A stretch of DNA of 64,000 bases from contig CAVZSM010000017.1 of NCBI GenBank assembly GCA_963777905.1, forward strand, positions 186,001-250,000, read 5' to 3'. The notes beneath the pieces are model-generated. The model was not told the origin of the DNA and searched no databases. It saw only the letters and a program-made list of their open reading frames with translations. Shown in pieces: positions 54,621 to 61,427 of the stretch (position 1 is the stretch's first letter; each line of letters starts with the position of its first letter). The stretch is from Trebonia sp963777905. Lineage in GTDB: Bacteria; Actinomycetota; Actinomycetes; Streptosporangiales; Streptosporangiaceae. A program made the position numbers and the translations under genes.

Positions 54621-55463
54621 TCAGTGTGCCATACTTTCGCCGTCAACCGGAAAGCCAGCCTGAATGAGCACCGCCCGGTCGCGCGCATCCAGCCCGTCGG
54701 CGGCCGCGAGCCGCCGGATCAGGTCCGGCCGCCGTTCCGCGGTCCGCCGCAACGCCTCGTCCCGCTGCCACCGCGCTATCGCCGCGTGATCCCCGGACAG
54801 CAGCACGGCCGGAACCTCATTCCCCCGCCAAGCCCGCGGCCGGGTGTACACGGGCCCTTCGAGCAACCCGTGCATCGAGCCGCCCCCGCCCCCGAACGAG
54901 TCATCACTAACCGACCGCTCGTTCCCGAGCACCCCGGGCAGCAAGCGGCAGACCGCTTCGACGATTACCACAACGGCCGCCTCACCCCCGGCGAGCACAT
55001 AGTCCCCGATGCTCACCTCATCGACGGCCATCCCCCGCGCCCGCGCATCCTCCACGACCCGCGCGTCAATCCCCTCATACCGCCCGCACGCGAACACCAA
55101 ATGCCGCTCCCCCGCATAGGCAAGTGCCATCTCCTGCGTAAACGGCACCCCGCTAGGAGTAGGCACAACAAGCCTGGCCCCCGTGACGGATGAGACGGCC
55201 GAACCCGCGGGCTCGGCCGACAGGATCGCGTCGAGGGCCGCCCCCCACACGTCGGCCTTCATGACCATGCCAGGGCCGCCGCCAAAGGGCGTGTCATCTA
55301 CCGTGTGGTGAACGTCGGACGCCCATTGCCGCAGGTCATGGATGTGGAAAGCCACGTCCCCGCGAGCGGCCGCCTTACCGATTAGCGAAACGCCAAGAGG
55401 CCCGCCCACGCCCGAGGCAGGCCCAAAATACTCAGGAAATATCGTGACGATGTCTACCCGCAT
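54621..55463 (-). CDS. trmD: tRNA (guanine-N1)-methyltransferase
   Basis: A 280-residue SPOUT methyltransferase that makes m1G37 in tRNA. The N-terminus has RVDIVTIFPEYF, and the SAM knot is seen in FACGRYEGIDARV and EVSIGDYVLAGGEAAV near residues 130-165. The active-site DDTPFGGGPGMVM is at about 65. A variable C-terminal part (ALRRTAERRPDLI) follows. I chose the ATG at 55463 behind GGAGGGAGG; the longer frame (55493) would begin inside the inverted repeat. Confidence 0.94.
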   Translation of the reverse strand: MRVDIVTIFPEYFGPASGVGGPLGVSLIGKAAARGDVAFHIHDLRQWASDVHHTVDDTPFGGGPGMVMKADVWGAALDAILSAEPAGSAVSSVTGARLVVPTPSGVPFTQEMALAYAGERHLVFACGRYEGIDARVVEDARARGMAVDEVSIGDYVLAGGEAAVVVIVEAVCRLLPGVLGNERSVSDDSFGGGGGSMHGLLEGPVYTRPRAWRGNEVPAVLLSGDHAAIARWQRDEALRRTAERRPDLIRRLAAADGLDARDRAVLIQAGFPVDGESMAH

Positions 55464-55484
55464 GGCAACCTCCCTCCGTGATTT

Positions 55485-55537
55485 CATGATCACGAAAGAA
55501 AAGCACGCGTATAGGGTGTTTTTCTTTCGTGATCATG
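55485..55537. terminator. long perfect inverted repeat between rimM and trmD
   Basis: Perfect 18-bp arms at 55485-55502 and 55520-55537, extended by three to four more pairs, with a short loop. It is about 55 bp beyond the rimM stop codon and 22 bp before the trmD start on the minus strand. It would act as a terminator or attenuator inside what is usually one operon. The arms are AT-rich and carry an A-run and T-run. Confidence 0.6.
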
Positions 55538-55592
55538 CTGCCTTGGGAGAAGCGGGGCGCCGGTGGTGTGACGCCGCCCACGCGACCCACGC

Positions 55593-56108
55593 TTAGGGCG
55601 TTTCCTGAAGGTCTATCAACCCAGTCGGCGGGTCGATCGTTAGGACGCCCGCTTTGACGTCCACGTCCGTCACGATCGCCTTCACGAAGGGCACCAGGAT
55701 CTCCCGCGTCCCGGCGCGGACCGTGAGCAGGTCCTGGCCGGAGTGCGAGACGTCCTCGACGACGCCGATCTCGGTGCCGTCGACAGTGCGTACCGTCAGC
55801 CCGACCAGCTCGGAGTCGTGGAACTCGTCGGGGTCGTCGGACGGGGCGAACGTGCTCGAGTCGACGATCAGCCAGGTGCCGCGCAGCTCGCCGGCCGCGT
55901 CCCGGTCCCTGACGCCCTCGAACCTGACGAGGAGCTCGCCGGAGTGCCAGCGCACGGCGGCCACCGTGAGCGGCCCGATGTCCTCGGGATCGGTGTCCAG
56001 GCGGGAGCCTGGAGTGAACCTGAGTTCTGGCTCGTCCGTCCGGACACCGACCACGACATCACCACGGACCCCGTGCGGGCGGCCGATCCTGCCGACGGTT
56101 ACCTGCAT
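55593..56108 (-). CDS. rimM: ribosome maturation factor RimM
   Basis: A 171-residue 30S assembly factor that binds uS19. The N-terminal barrel has QVTVGRIGRPHGVRGDVVV and FEGVRDRDAAGELRG; the C-terminal PRC-barrel has FHDSELVGLTV, GVVEDVSHSGQDLLTV and LVPFVKAIVTDVDV. The start is the ATG 6 bp from the khpA stop. The 129-bp gap to trmD holds a strong inverted repeat. Confidence 0.94.
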   Translation of the reverse strand: MQVTVGRIGRPHGVRGDVVVGVRTDEPELRFTPGSRLDTDPEDIGPLTVAAVRWHSGELLVRFEGVRDRDAAGELRGTWLIVDSSTFAPSDDPDEFHDSELVGLTVRTVDGTEIGVVEDVSHSGQDLLTVRAGTREILVPFVKAIVTDVDVKAGVLTIDPPTGLIDLQETP

Positions 56109-56114
56109 GGACCG

Positions 56115-56378
56115 TCAGCGGACTTCGCCGGTCTCCAGCAGGTCGATGCGTACGTGCCGGTTCCCCGCCAGGGAGCTGATCACGGTACGCAGCGCCCGGG
56201 CGGTACGCCCGCCCCTGCCGATGACCTTGCCGAGGTCGTCCGGGTGCACGCGAACCTCTAGGACGTTGCCCCGGCGAAGCATCCTGCTGGCCACGCGGAC
56301 GTCGTCCGGGTGCGTCACAATGCCCCTGACGAGGTGCTCGAGGGCTTCCTCAAGCACCTCAGGCTCCGGAACCGCCAT
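56115..56378 (-). CDS. khpA: KH-domain RNA-binding protein KhpA
   Basis: An 87-residue KH-domain protein with the loop HPDDLGKVIGRGGRTARALR near residues 44-63 (GxxG is GRGG). In several Gram-positive bacteria it pairs with KhpB to bind mRNA and affect cell length and division. Located between rpsP and rimM as usual; it overlaps the rpsP 3' end by 20 bp because of the long bS16 tail. Confidence 0.92.
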   Translation of the reverse strand: MAVPEPEVLEEALEHLVRGIVTHPDDVRVASRMLRRGNVLEVRVHPDDLGKVIGRGGRTARALRTVISSLAGNRHVRIDLLETGEVR

Positions 56379-57099
56379 CGGGAGCCTCGGCAGCCGCTTC
56401 GGGCACCGGGCTGGCGGCCTCGGCCTTAGTCTCGGCCTCGGGCTCGGCGGGGGCGGCAGCCTCGGCGGGCTCAGCCTTGGCCTCGGCCTTGGTCTCGGCG
56501 GGGGCGGCAGCCTCGGCGGGCTCAGCCTTGGCCTCGGCCTTAGTCTCGGCAGGGGCGGCAGCCTCGGCGGCCTGAGCCTTAGTCTCGGCCTTGGCCTTGG
56601 CCTTGGCCTTAGTCTCGGTCTTGGTCTCGGCAGCCTCGGCGGTCTCGGCCTTGGTCTCGGCGGGGGCGGCAGCCTCGGCGGGCGCAGCCTTCTTCGGCTG
56701 GTCCTTCTTCGCCGAGGACCTGGCCGGCCTCGCCGCGGCCTTGGTCTCCTTCGTCGCCTGGCTTTCCTTCACCAGCGACTCGTAGCGCTCTTTCTTTTCC
56801 GCCTTCGGCTCGGCGGTCTTCAGCGTGCCCTCGGCACCGGGCTCGCCCTTGAACTTCTGCCAGTCACCGGTGATGGTGAGCAGGTGGCGCACCGGGTCGG
56901 TCGGCTGCGCGCCAACCGAGAGCCAGTGCTGAACTCGCTCCGAGTTCACCTCGATGACCGACGGGTCCGCCTTCGGGTTATACCGGCCGATCTCCTCGAT
57001 GGCGCGCCCGTCTCGCTTGGTACGAGCGTCGGCGACGACGATCCGGTAGTACGGTTCCCGGATCTTGCCCAGGCGCTTTAGCTTGATCTTGACAGCCAC
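56359..57099 (-). CDS. rpsP: 30S ribosomal protein bS16 with very long tail
   Basis: The first 85 residues are a normal bS16 (AVKIKLKRLGKIREPYYRIV, DGRAIEEIGRYNPKADPS, VQHWLSVGAQPTDPVRHLL). The remaining 160 residues are Ala/Lys/Glu/Pro-rich, including a 17-residue repeat of the type AEAAAPAETKAEAKAEP seen about three times. The protein is 246 residues, against about 80-150 usually. The GTG at 57099 gives the conserved start; the longer frame (57219) has no family similarity. It heads the rpsP-khpA-rimM-trmD-rplS cluster. Confidence 0.93.
   Translation of the reverse strand: MAVKIKLKRLGKIREPYYRIVVADARTKRDGRAIEEIGRYNPKADPSVIEVNSERVQHWLSVGAQPTDPVRHLLTITGDWQKFKGEPGAEGTLKTAEPKAEKKERYESLVKESQATKETKAAARPARSSAKKDQPKKAAPAEAAAPAETKAETAEAAETKTETKAKAKAKAETKAQAAEAAAPAETKAEAKAEPAEAAAPAETKAEAKAEPAEAAAPAEPEAETKAEAASPVPEAAAEAPDGGSGA
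56408..56660. repeat. 51-bp tandem repeat in the rpsP tail
   Basis: Imperfect copies of a 51-bp unit, clearest at 56460 and 56511, with degenerate copies on both sides. They encode the 17-residue Ala/Glu/Lys/Pro unit. The region reads like a simple repeat and may vary in copy number. Confidence 0.6.
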
Positions 57100-57562
57100 G
57101 GCTGTGGTCTTCTCCCAGCGAAGTAGGTACGTACGTCGGGCACCGCCAGCGGGGAATGGCCGGCCGGACCGAGCGGATGGGCCAGGCCGGCAGACGAGAA
57201 GAGGGCGCCGCGCGGCCAAGCGTCAAGAGGCCATTCTGCCAGATCCCGGCGCCCTAGGGGTAATCATGCGACCGCGTCCGGTGCCCCGGGCGGACCAGTC
57301 CCCCTGCCAACGCAGGCCGATCACGTTACGTAGTCATTTTTGCTCAAAGCTGGGGTGAATCCCGAGAAACAGTTACATAACGTGCGTTGACTTCACCTGC
57401 GGGCGCTCGTAACGTTTGGCTAACTTGTTGACAATCCTGGTTCGCACAGGCGTTCGCAGAGCGTACATAGCTAACCAACAGGCGCGTTCCGTTACGTATG
57501 GCATCATCCCGCACGTGGTCACGCGCTACCCGGCGCGCACCCGCGAAGGAGATCTCCAGAAC
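57100..57562. other. divergent regulatory region between rpsP and livG, 463 bp
   Basis: It must hold the promoters of the rpsP cluster (minus strand) and of the Liv operon (plus strand). Between 57320 and 57500 the sequence is AT-richer and has several GTTAC-type words: CGTTACGTA at 57324-57332 and 57490-57498, and GTTACATAACG at about 57372. These may be operator half-sites. A TTGACA at 57428-57433 has no good -10 at the right distance. I see no gene. Confidence 0.4.
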
Positions 57563-58451
57563 ATGACTGACCAGAATGCTCAGGCCGGCCCGGAGAGCAA
57601 GCCAGACGCCGACCTTCAAGTGAGCGGATGACAGTCCATTGCTTGAGCTAGACCACGTGACGAAGCGGTTCGGCCGCGTCGTCATCGCGGACGACCTGTC
57701 GTTCTCGGTCAACGCCGGGGACACGGTCGGGATCGTCGGGCCGAACGGCGCTGGCAAGACCAGCCTGTTCGGCCTGATTTCCGGTGACCTGTCCCCGGAC
57801 GCCGGCCACGTCAAGTTCGCCGGGCGCGACATCACCCGGCTCGACTCGGCCGGCCGGTGCCGGCTCGGCATCGGGCGGACCTACCAGGTCCCACGCCCGT
57901 TCGCCGGCATGACGGTGTTCGAGAACGTCCTCGTCGCCGCGCAGCAAGGCGGCGGCCTGCGCCGCAAGGCCAGCTACGCGGCCGCCGCCGACGCGCTGGA
58001 GCGCACCGGGATAGCCGGCGAGGCCAACGTGCCCGCTGGCCGGCTCGGACTGCTCCAGCGCAAGCGCCTGGAGATCGCCCGCGGGCTGGCGACCGGGCCG
58101 ACGCTGCTGCTGCTCGATGAGGTGGCCGGCGGGCTCACCGACCCGGAAGTGACGGTGCTCGTCGAGATCGTCCGCGGCATCAACGCCCAGGGCATCGCCG
58201 TGATCTGGATCGAGCATGTGGTGCGCGCACTGACCTCCCTGGTCAGCAGGCTCACGTGCCTGTACGGCGGCCAGTTCGTCGGCGACGGCGACCCGGCCAG
58301 CGTGCTCGCCAACCCGAAGGTCCGCGAAATCTACCTGGGCGTCGAGGTCACCGCGGAGCAGTTGGAGGCCGAGGCCGGCGATGAGCTGGCCGGGGCGTCC
58401 GGGGCGTCCGGGGCGTCCGGGGCCGTCGAGCCTGACGGGAGCGGCACGTGA
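57563..58451 (+). CDS. livG: branched-chain amino acid-type ABC transporter ATPase LivG, with probable frameshift at its N-terminus
   Basis: A Liv/Urt-type ATPase. From the TTG at 57639 the frame gives 270 residues: Walker A GPNGAGKTSLFGLIS near residue 35, signature-like LGLLQRKRLEIARGLA and Walker B LLLLDEVAGGL. A better start seems to be the ATG at 57563 behind AAGGAGAT: it gives MTDQNAQAGPESKPD then reaches a stop at 57631, one base out of frame with the ATPase. Removing one base near 57626-57631 fuses them (VSGDSPLLELDHV). So one extra base is likely. The gene overlaps livF by 4 bp (GTGA). It energises uptake of amino acids, amides or urea. Confidence 0.8.
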
Positions 58452-59269
58452 GCACACCCGCGAACGAGCCGCCCGCCGCGCAGCAGGGCGCACCGCTGCT
58501 GGACGTGCGCGACCTCATCGTGCACCACGGCCAGCTGCGTGCCCTGTCCGGGATCTCGCTGCGGGTGTTTCCCGGTGAGGTCTACGCGATCATCGGCGCG
58601 AATGGCGCCGGCAAGTCGACGCTGCTGCGCACGATCGCCGGGCTGCACCGCCCCACCGAGGGGTCGATCGTCTACGACGGCAGGGACGTGACCGGCTTGC
58701 GGCCCGAGAAGCGGGCCACCGCGGGCATCGTGATGGTGCCCGAGGGCCGCCGCCTGTTCCCGTCGCTGACGCTCGAGGAGAACCTGCAGGTCGGCGCGAC
58801 CTTCGCGCGTTCCGGTCCGTGGACCATCGAGAAGGTCTACGACCTGTTCCCCTGGATGAAGGAACGCCGCCGCCAGAAGACCTCGCAGATGTCCGGCGGC
58901 GAGCAGCAGTCCGTCGCCATCGGCCGGGCGCTCGTCGCGAACCCGCGGGTGCTGCTGCTCGACGAGCTGTCGCTCGGCCTCGCGCCGGTCATCATGCGGC
59001 GGATCTACGGCATGCTGCCGCAGATCCTGTCGTCCGGGGTGACCGTGCTGCTCGTCGAGCAGGACGTGAGCCAGGCGCTGCGCGTCGCGACCCATCTGCA
59101 GTGCCTGCTCGAGGGCCACAGCACGCTCGAAGGGCGGCCCGCCGACGTCACCGCGGCGCAGGTGGAGGCCGCCTACTTCGGCTCTGCCTTTCCCGGGGGC
59201 CAACCCCGGGGACCCCCCGCATGGGGGGCTGCTCGCCCCCCATGCCCCCTCGGAGGGGAGCGAAGCCTG
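58448..59269 (+). CDS. livF: branched-chain amino acid-type ABC transporter ATPase LivF (open frame runs on into livH)
   Basis: The second ATPase, about 250 residues to the end of the family core. It has Walker A IGANGAGKSTLLRTIAG near residue 50, the signature MSGGEQQSVAIGRAL and Walker B LLLDELSLGLAP. The family end (ADVTAAQVEAAYFGS) is at about 59186. The frame then continues without a stop through SAFPGGQPRGPPAWG and on into the permease, so a single 565-residue open frame (58448-60145) joins ATPase and permease. A TGA at 59268-59270 in another frame would overlap the permease ATG, so an indel in the homopolymer-rich linker would restore the usual separate gene. Confidence 0.85.
59192..59245. 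repeat. GC-rich palindromic insert at the livF-livH junction
   Basis: Two adjacent hairpins: 7-bp arms at 59192-59198/59204-59210, and 10-bp arms at 59219-59228/59236-59245 with loop CTGCTCG. The stretch is made of G and C runs and lies exactly between the end of the ATPase core and the permease RBS. It looks like an inserted REP-type element. Confidence 0.55.
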
Positions 59270-60145
59270 ATGGGCTGGGTCAACGCCATCATCCAGGGCA
59301 TCCTGACCGGCGGTCTCTACGCGTTGTTCGCGTGCGGGCTTTCCCTGATGTTCGGCGTCATGAAGTTGGTGAACCTCGCGCACGGCGACCTCGCCGTGGT
59401 CGCGGCCTACATCGGCATCGGGGTCATCGCGGTCATTCACATCCCGTTCCTGTGGTCCGTCCCCATCGTGGTGGCGATCATGGCGGCGCTCGGCTACGTG
59501 CTGCAGCGGTCGCTGTTCCAGTCAGCCATCTCCCGCGGCGAGCTCACCACGCTGATCGTCACGTTCGGCCTGTCGATCGTGATCGAGAACGGCCTACTGC
59601 AGTTCTTCACGGCCAACAACCGCGGCATCGGCACCGGATCCTCCCTGATCAGCTCCTCGTTCTCGATCGGCGCCGGGCTGCAGATCGCCTGGCTCGACGT
59701 CGTGATCTTCGTGCTCGCCGTCGTCGTGCTGCTCAGCCTGCAGTACTTCCTGTCCTCTTCCAAGTACGGGCGGCTCATCCGCGCCGCCGCCGACGACAGG
59801 GAGGCGGCGCAGCTGTCCGGGGTCGACTACCGGCACGTGTTCGGCATCGCCGCCGCGCTGGCATTCAGTACCGTCGCGCTGGCCGGCATCGCCTACGGAA
59901 TGACCACGGTCGTTTCCCCGACCACGGGAACCGACACGATCCTGCTGCTCGCGTTCGCCACGGTGGTGATCGGCGGACTCGGCTCGCTGTGGGGCACCCT
60001 GGTCGGCGGCATCGTCCTCGGCGTCGCCCAGCAGATCGGCGCGCAGATCAACATCTCCTACGAACTGCTCGCCGGCTACATCGTCTTCCTGGCCGTGCTG
60101 GTGATCCGGCCGCAGGGTCTCACCGCGCGGAGGTCGCAGTCATGA
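59270..60145 (+). CDS. livH: branched-chain amino acid-type ABC transporter permease LivH
   Basis: A 291-residue membrane subunit beginning MGWVNAIIQGILTGGLYALF, with about eight hydrophobic segments. LMFGVMKLVNLAHGDL is the conserved LivH motif. The cytoplasmic coupling loop DDREAAQLSGVDYRHVF, which contacts the ATPase, is near residue 185. Its own ribosome binding site (GGAGGGG, 11 bases before the ATG) is present, although the ATPase frame also reads into it. It overlaps livM by 4 bp (ATGA). Confidence 0.88.
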   Translation: MGWVNAIIQGILTGGLYALFACGLSLMFGVMKLVNLAHGDLAVVAAYIGIGVIAVIHIPFLWSVPIVVAIMAALGYVLQRSLFQSAISRGELTTLIVTFGLSIVIENGLLQFFTANNRGIGTGSSLISSSFSIGAGLQIAWLDVVIFVLAVVVLLSLQYFLSSSKYGRLIRAAADDREAAQLSGVDYRHVFGIAAALAFSTVALAGIAYGMTTVVSPTTGTDTILLLAFATVVIGGLGSLWGTLVGGIVLGVAQQIGAQINISYELLAGYIVFLAVLVIRPQGLTARRSQS

Positions 60146-61224
60146 GCGTGACCACAGGCGCCACCGTACGTTCGGAAGAAAACCTCAAAGTCACCAGGTC
60201 GCGGAGAAACGTGGCGTGGACCGGCCTCGGCGCGCTCGTCGTGGTCGTCGTGCTCGCGCTGTTCCCTTACATCGTGTACTCGGGCACCACCGCGATCATG
60301 GTGCAAGGACTCATCGTGCTGACGCTCGCGAGCATGTGGAACCTGCTCGCCGGGTACGCCGGCCTGGTGTCGGTCGGGCAGCAGGCCTTCTTCGGGCTCG
60401 GCGCGTATTTCGTGCTGATCCCGGCGACGCACGGGCTGTCGCCGTTCCTCGCGCTGCCCATCGCGGCCGCCGGCGCGGGGGTCGTGGCGTTCCCGCTGTG
60501 GTGGCTGGTCTCCCGGCTGCGCCTCGGGTACTTCGCGATCGCCACCTGGGTGCTCGCCGAGGCCGTCGCGCTGTTCATCGAGCAGATCCAGTCCATCGGC
60601 GGCGGCACGGGCATGCCGCTGCCCGGCTTCGCCGGAATGGACCCGACGCTGCTCGCCGCGTACACATACTGGGCGGCGCTCGTCGTCGCGGTGCTGGCCA
60701 TCGCCGCCGTGTACTTCCTGCTGCGGTCCAGGCTCGGCCTCGTGCTCACCGCGATCAGGGACGACGAGACCGCGGCGCGCACATCGGGCGTCAAGGTTGG
60801 CCTGGCGCGGCTGCTGGTCTTCGTCGTCGCCGCTGCCGGGTGCGGCGCTGCCGGAGGCGTGCTCGCGATCGACCAGCTGCAGGTCGTGCCCGGCACCTCG
60901 GGCGGCGTCTTCAGCGTGCAGTGGACGGCCATCATGGCGTTCGCGACCATCATCGGCGGGCTGGGCACGATCGAAGGCCCGATCCTCGGGACCGCCGTGT
61001 ACATGATCCTGGAGCAGACGCTGCAGTCCTACAACGCCTGGTACCTGATCATCCTGGGACTGGTGGCCATCGGTATCGCGCTGTTCGCGCGGCGCGGCCT
61101 GTGGGGCCTGGTGGACGACAGGTTCAACATCCGGCTGTTCCCCGTCGGCTACTACCTCTGGTCGCCAGGCGAACGACGGCGGCCAGGGCGGCAGGCCAAG
61201 GGCACGGCGGGCGTCGCCGGCTAA
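60142..61224 (+). CDS. livM: branched-chain amino acid-type ABC transporter permease LivM
   Basis: A 360-residue membrane subunit with about nine hydrophobic segments. TLASMWNLLAGYAGLVSVGQ is the typical LivM motif and AIRDDETAARTSGVKVGLAR is the coupling loop. The long C-terminal part is basic (GERRRPGRQAKG). The ATG at 60142 overlaps the livH stop; the open frame upstream is a shadow of livH. No periplasmic binding protein gene is adjacent, so it must be elsewhere or absent. Confidence 0.9.
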   Translation: MSVTTGATVRSEENLKVTRSRRNVAWTGLGALVVVVVLALFPYIVYSGTTAIMVQGLIVLTLASMWNLLAGYAGLVSVGQQAFFGLGAYFVLIPATHGLSPFLALPIAAAGAGVVAFPLWWLVSRLRLGYFAIATWVLAEAVALFIEQIQSIGGGTGMPLPGFAGMDPTLLAAYTYWAALVVAVLAIAAVYFLLRSRLGLVLTAIRDDETAARTSGVKVGLARLLVFVVAAAGCGAAGGVLAIDQLQVVPGTSGGVFSVQWTAIMAFATIIGGLGTIEGPILGTAVYMILEQTLQSYNAWYLIILGLVAIGIALFARRGLWGLVDDRFNIRLFPVGYYLWSPGERRRPGRQAKGTAGVAG

Positions 61225-61255
61225 CCGGTCCCGGCGCCCGGAGACTCGAACCGAG

Positions 61256-61302
61256 CTAAATGTGTTTTTCCGGGTGAATATGCCACGGAAAAACACATTT
61301 AG
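61256..61302. terminator. perfect inverted repeat after livM
   Basis: Perfect 17-bp arms at 61256-61272 and 61286-61302 with a 13-base loop, 31 bp after the livM stop codon. The arms include a five-base A/T run. It is a probable terminator of the Liv operon. Confidence 0.65.
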
Positions 61303-61427
61303 GCGCCGACGAGGTTACGGAACGGGTGATTGACTCCCTAGACGCTTGCCACTCGCGCCAGAATTGAGCGGTTATGAGGGGGGATGTTCGCTAGGGATCT
61401 ATAGCGTCTCACCATGGAGGCGACCCC

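Noticed and set aside
53487..55193. A 568-codon plus-strand frame
   Set aside because: It runs antisense through lepB, rplS and trmD, which are all clearly real.
57428..57460. TTGACA as promoter of the Liv operon
   Set aside because: No acceptable -10 hexamer lies 16-19 bases downstream.
58819..60141. N-terminal extension of the LivM frame
   Set aside because: The first 440 codons shadow livF and livH; LivM itself begins at 60142.
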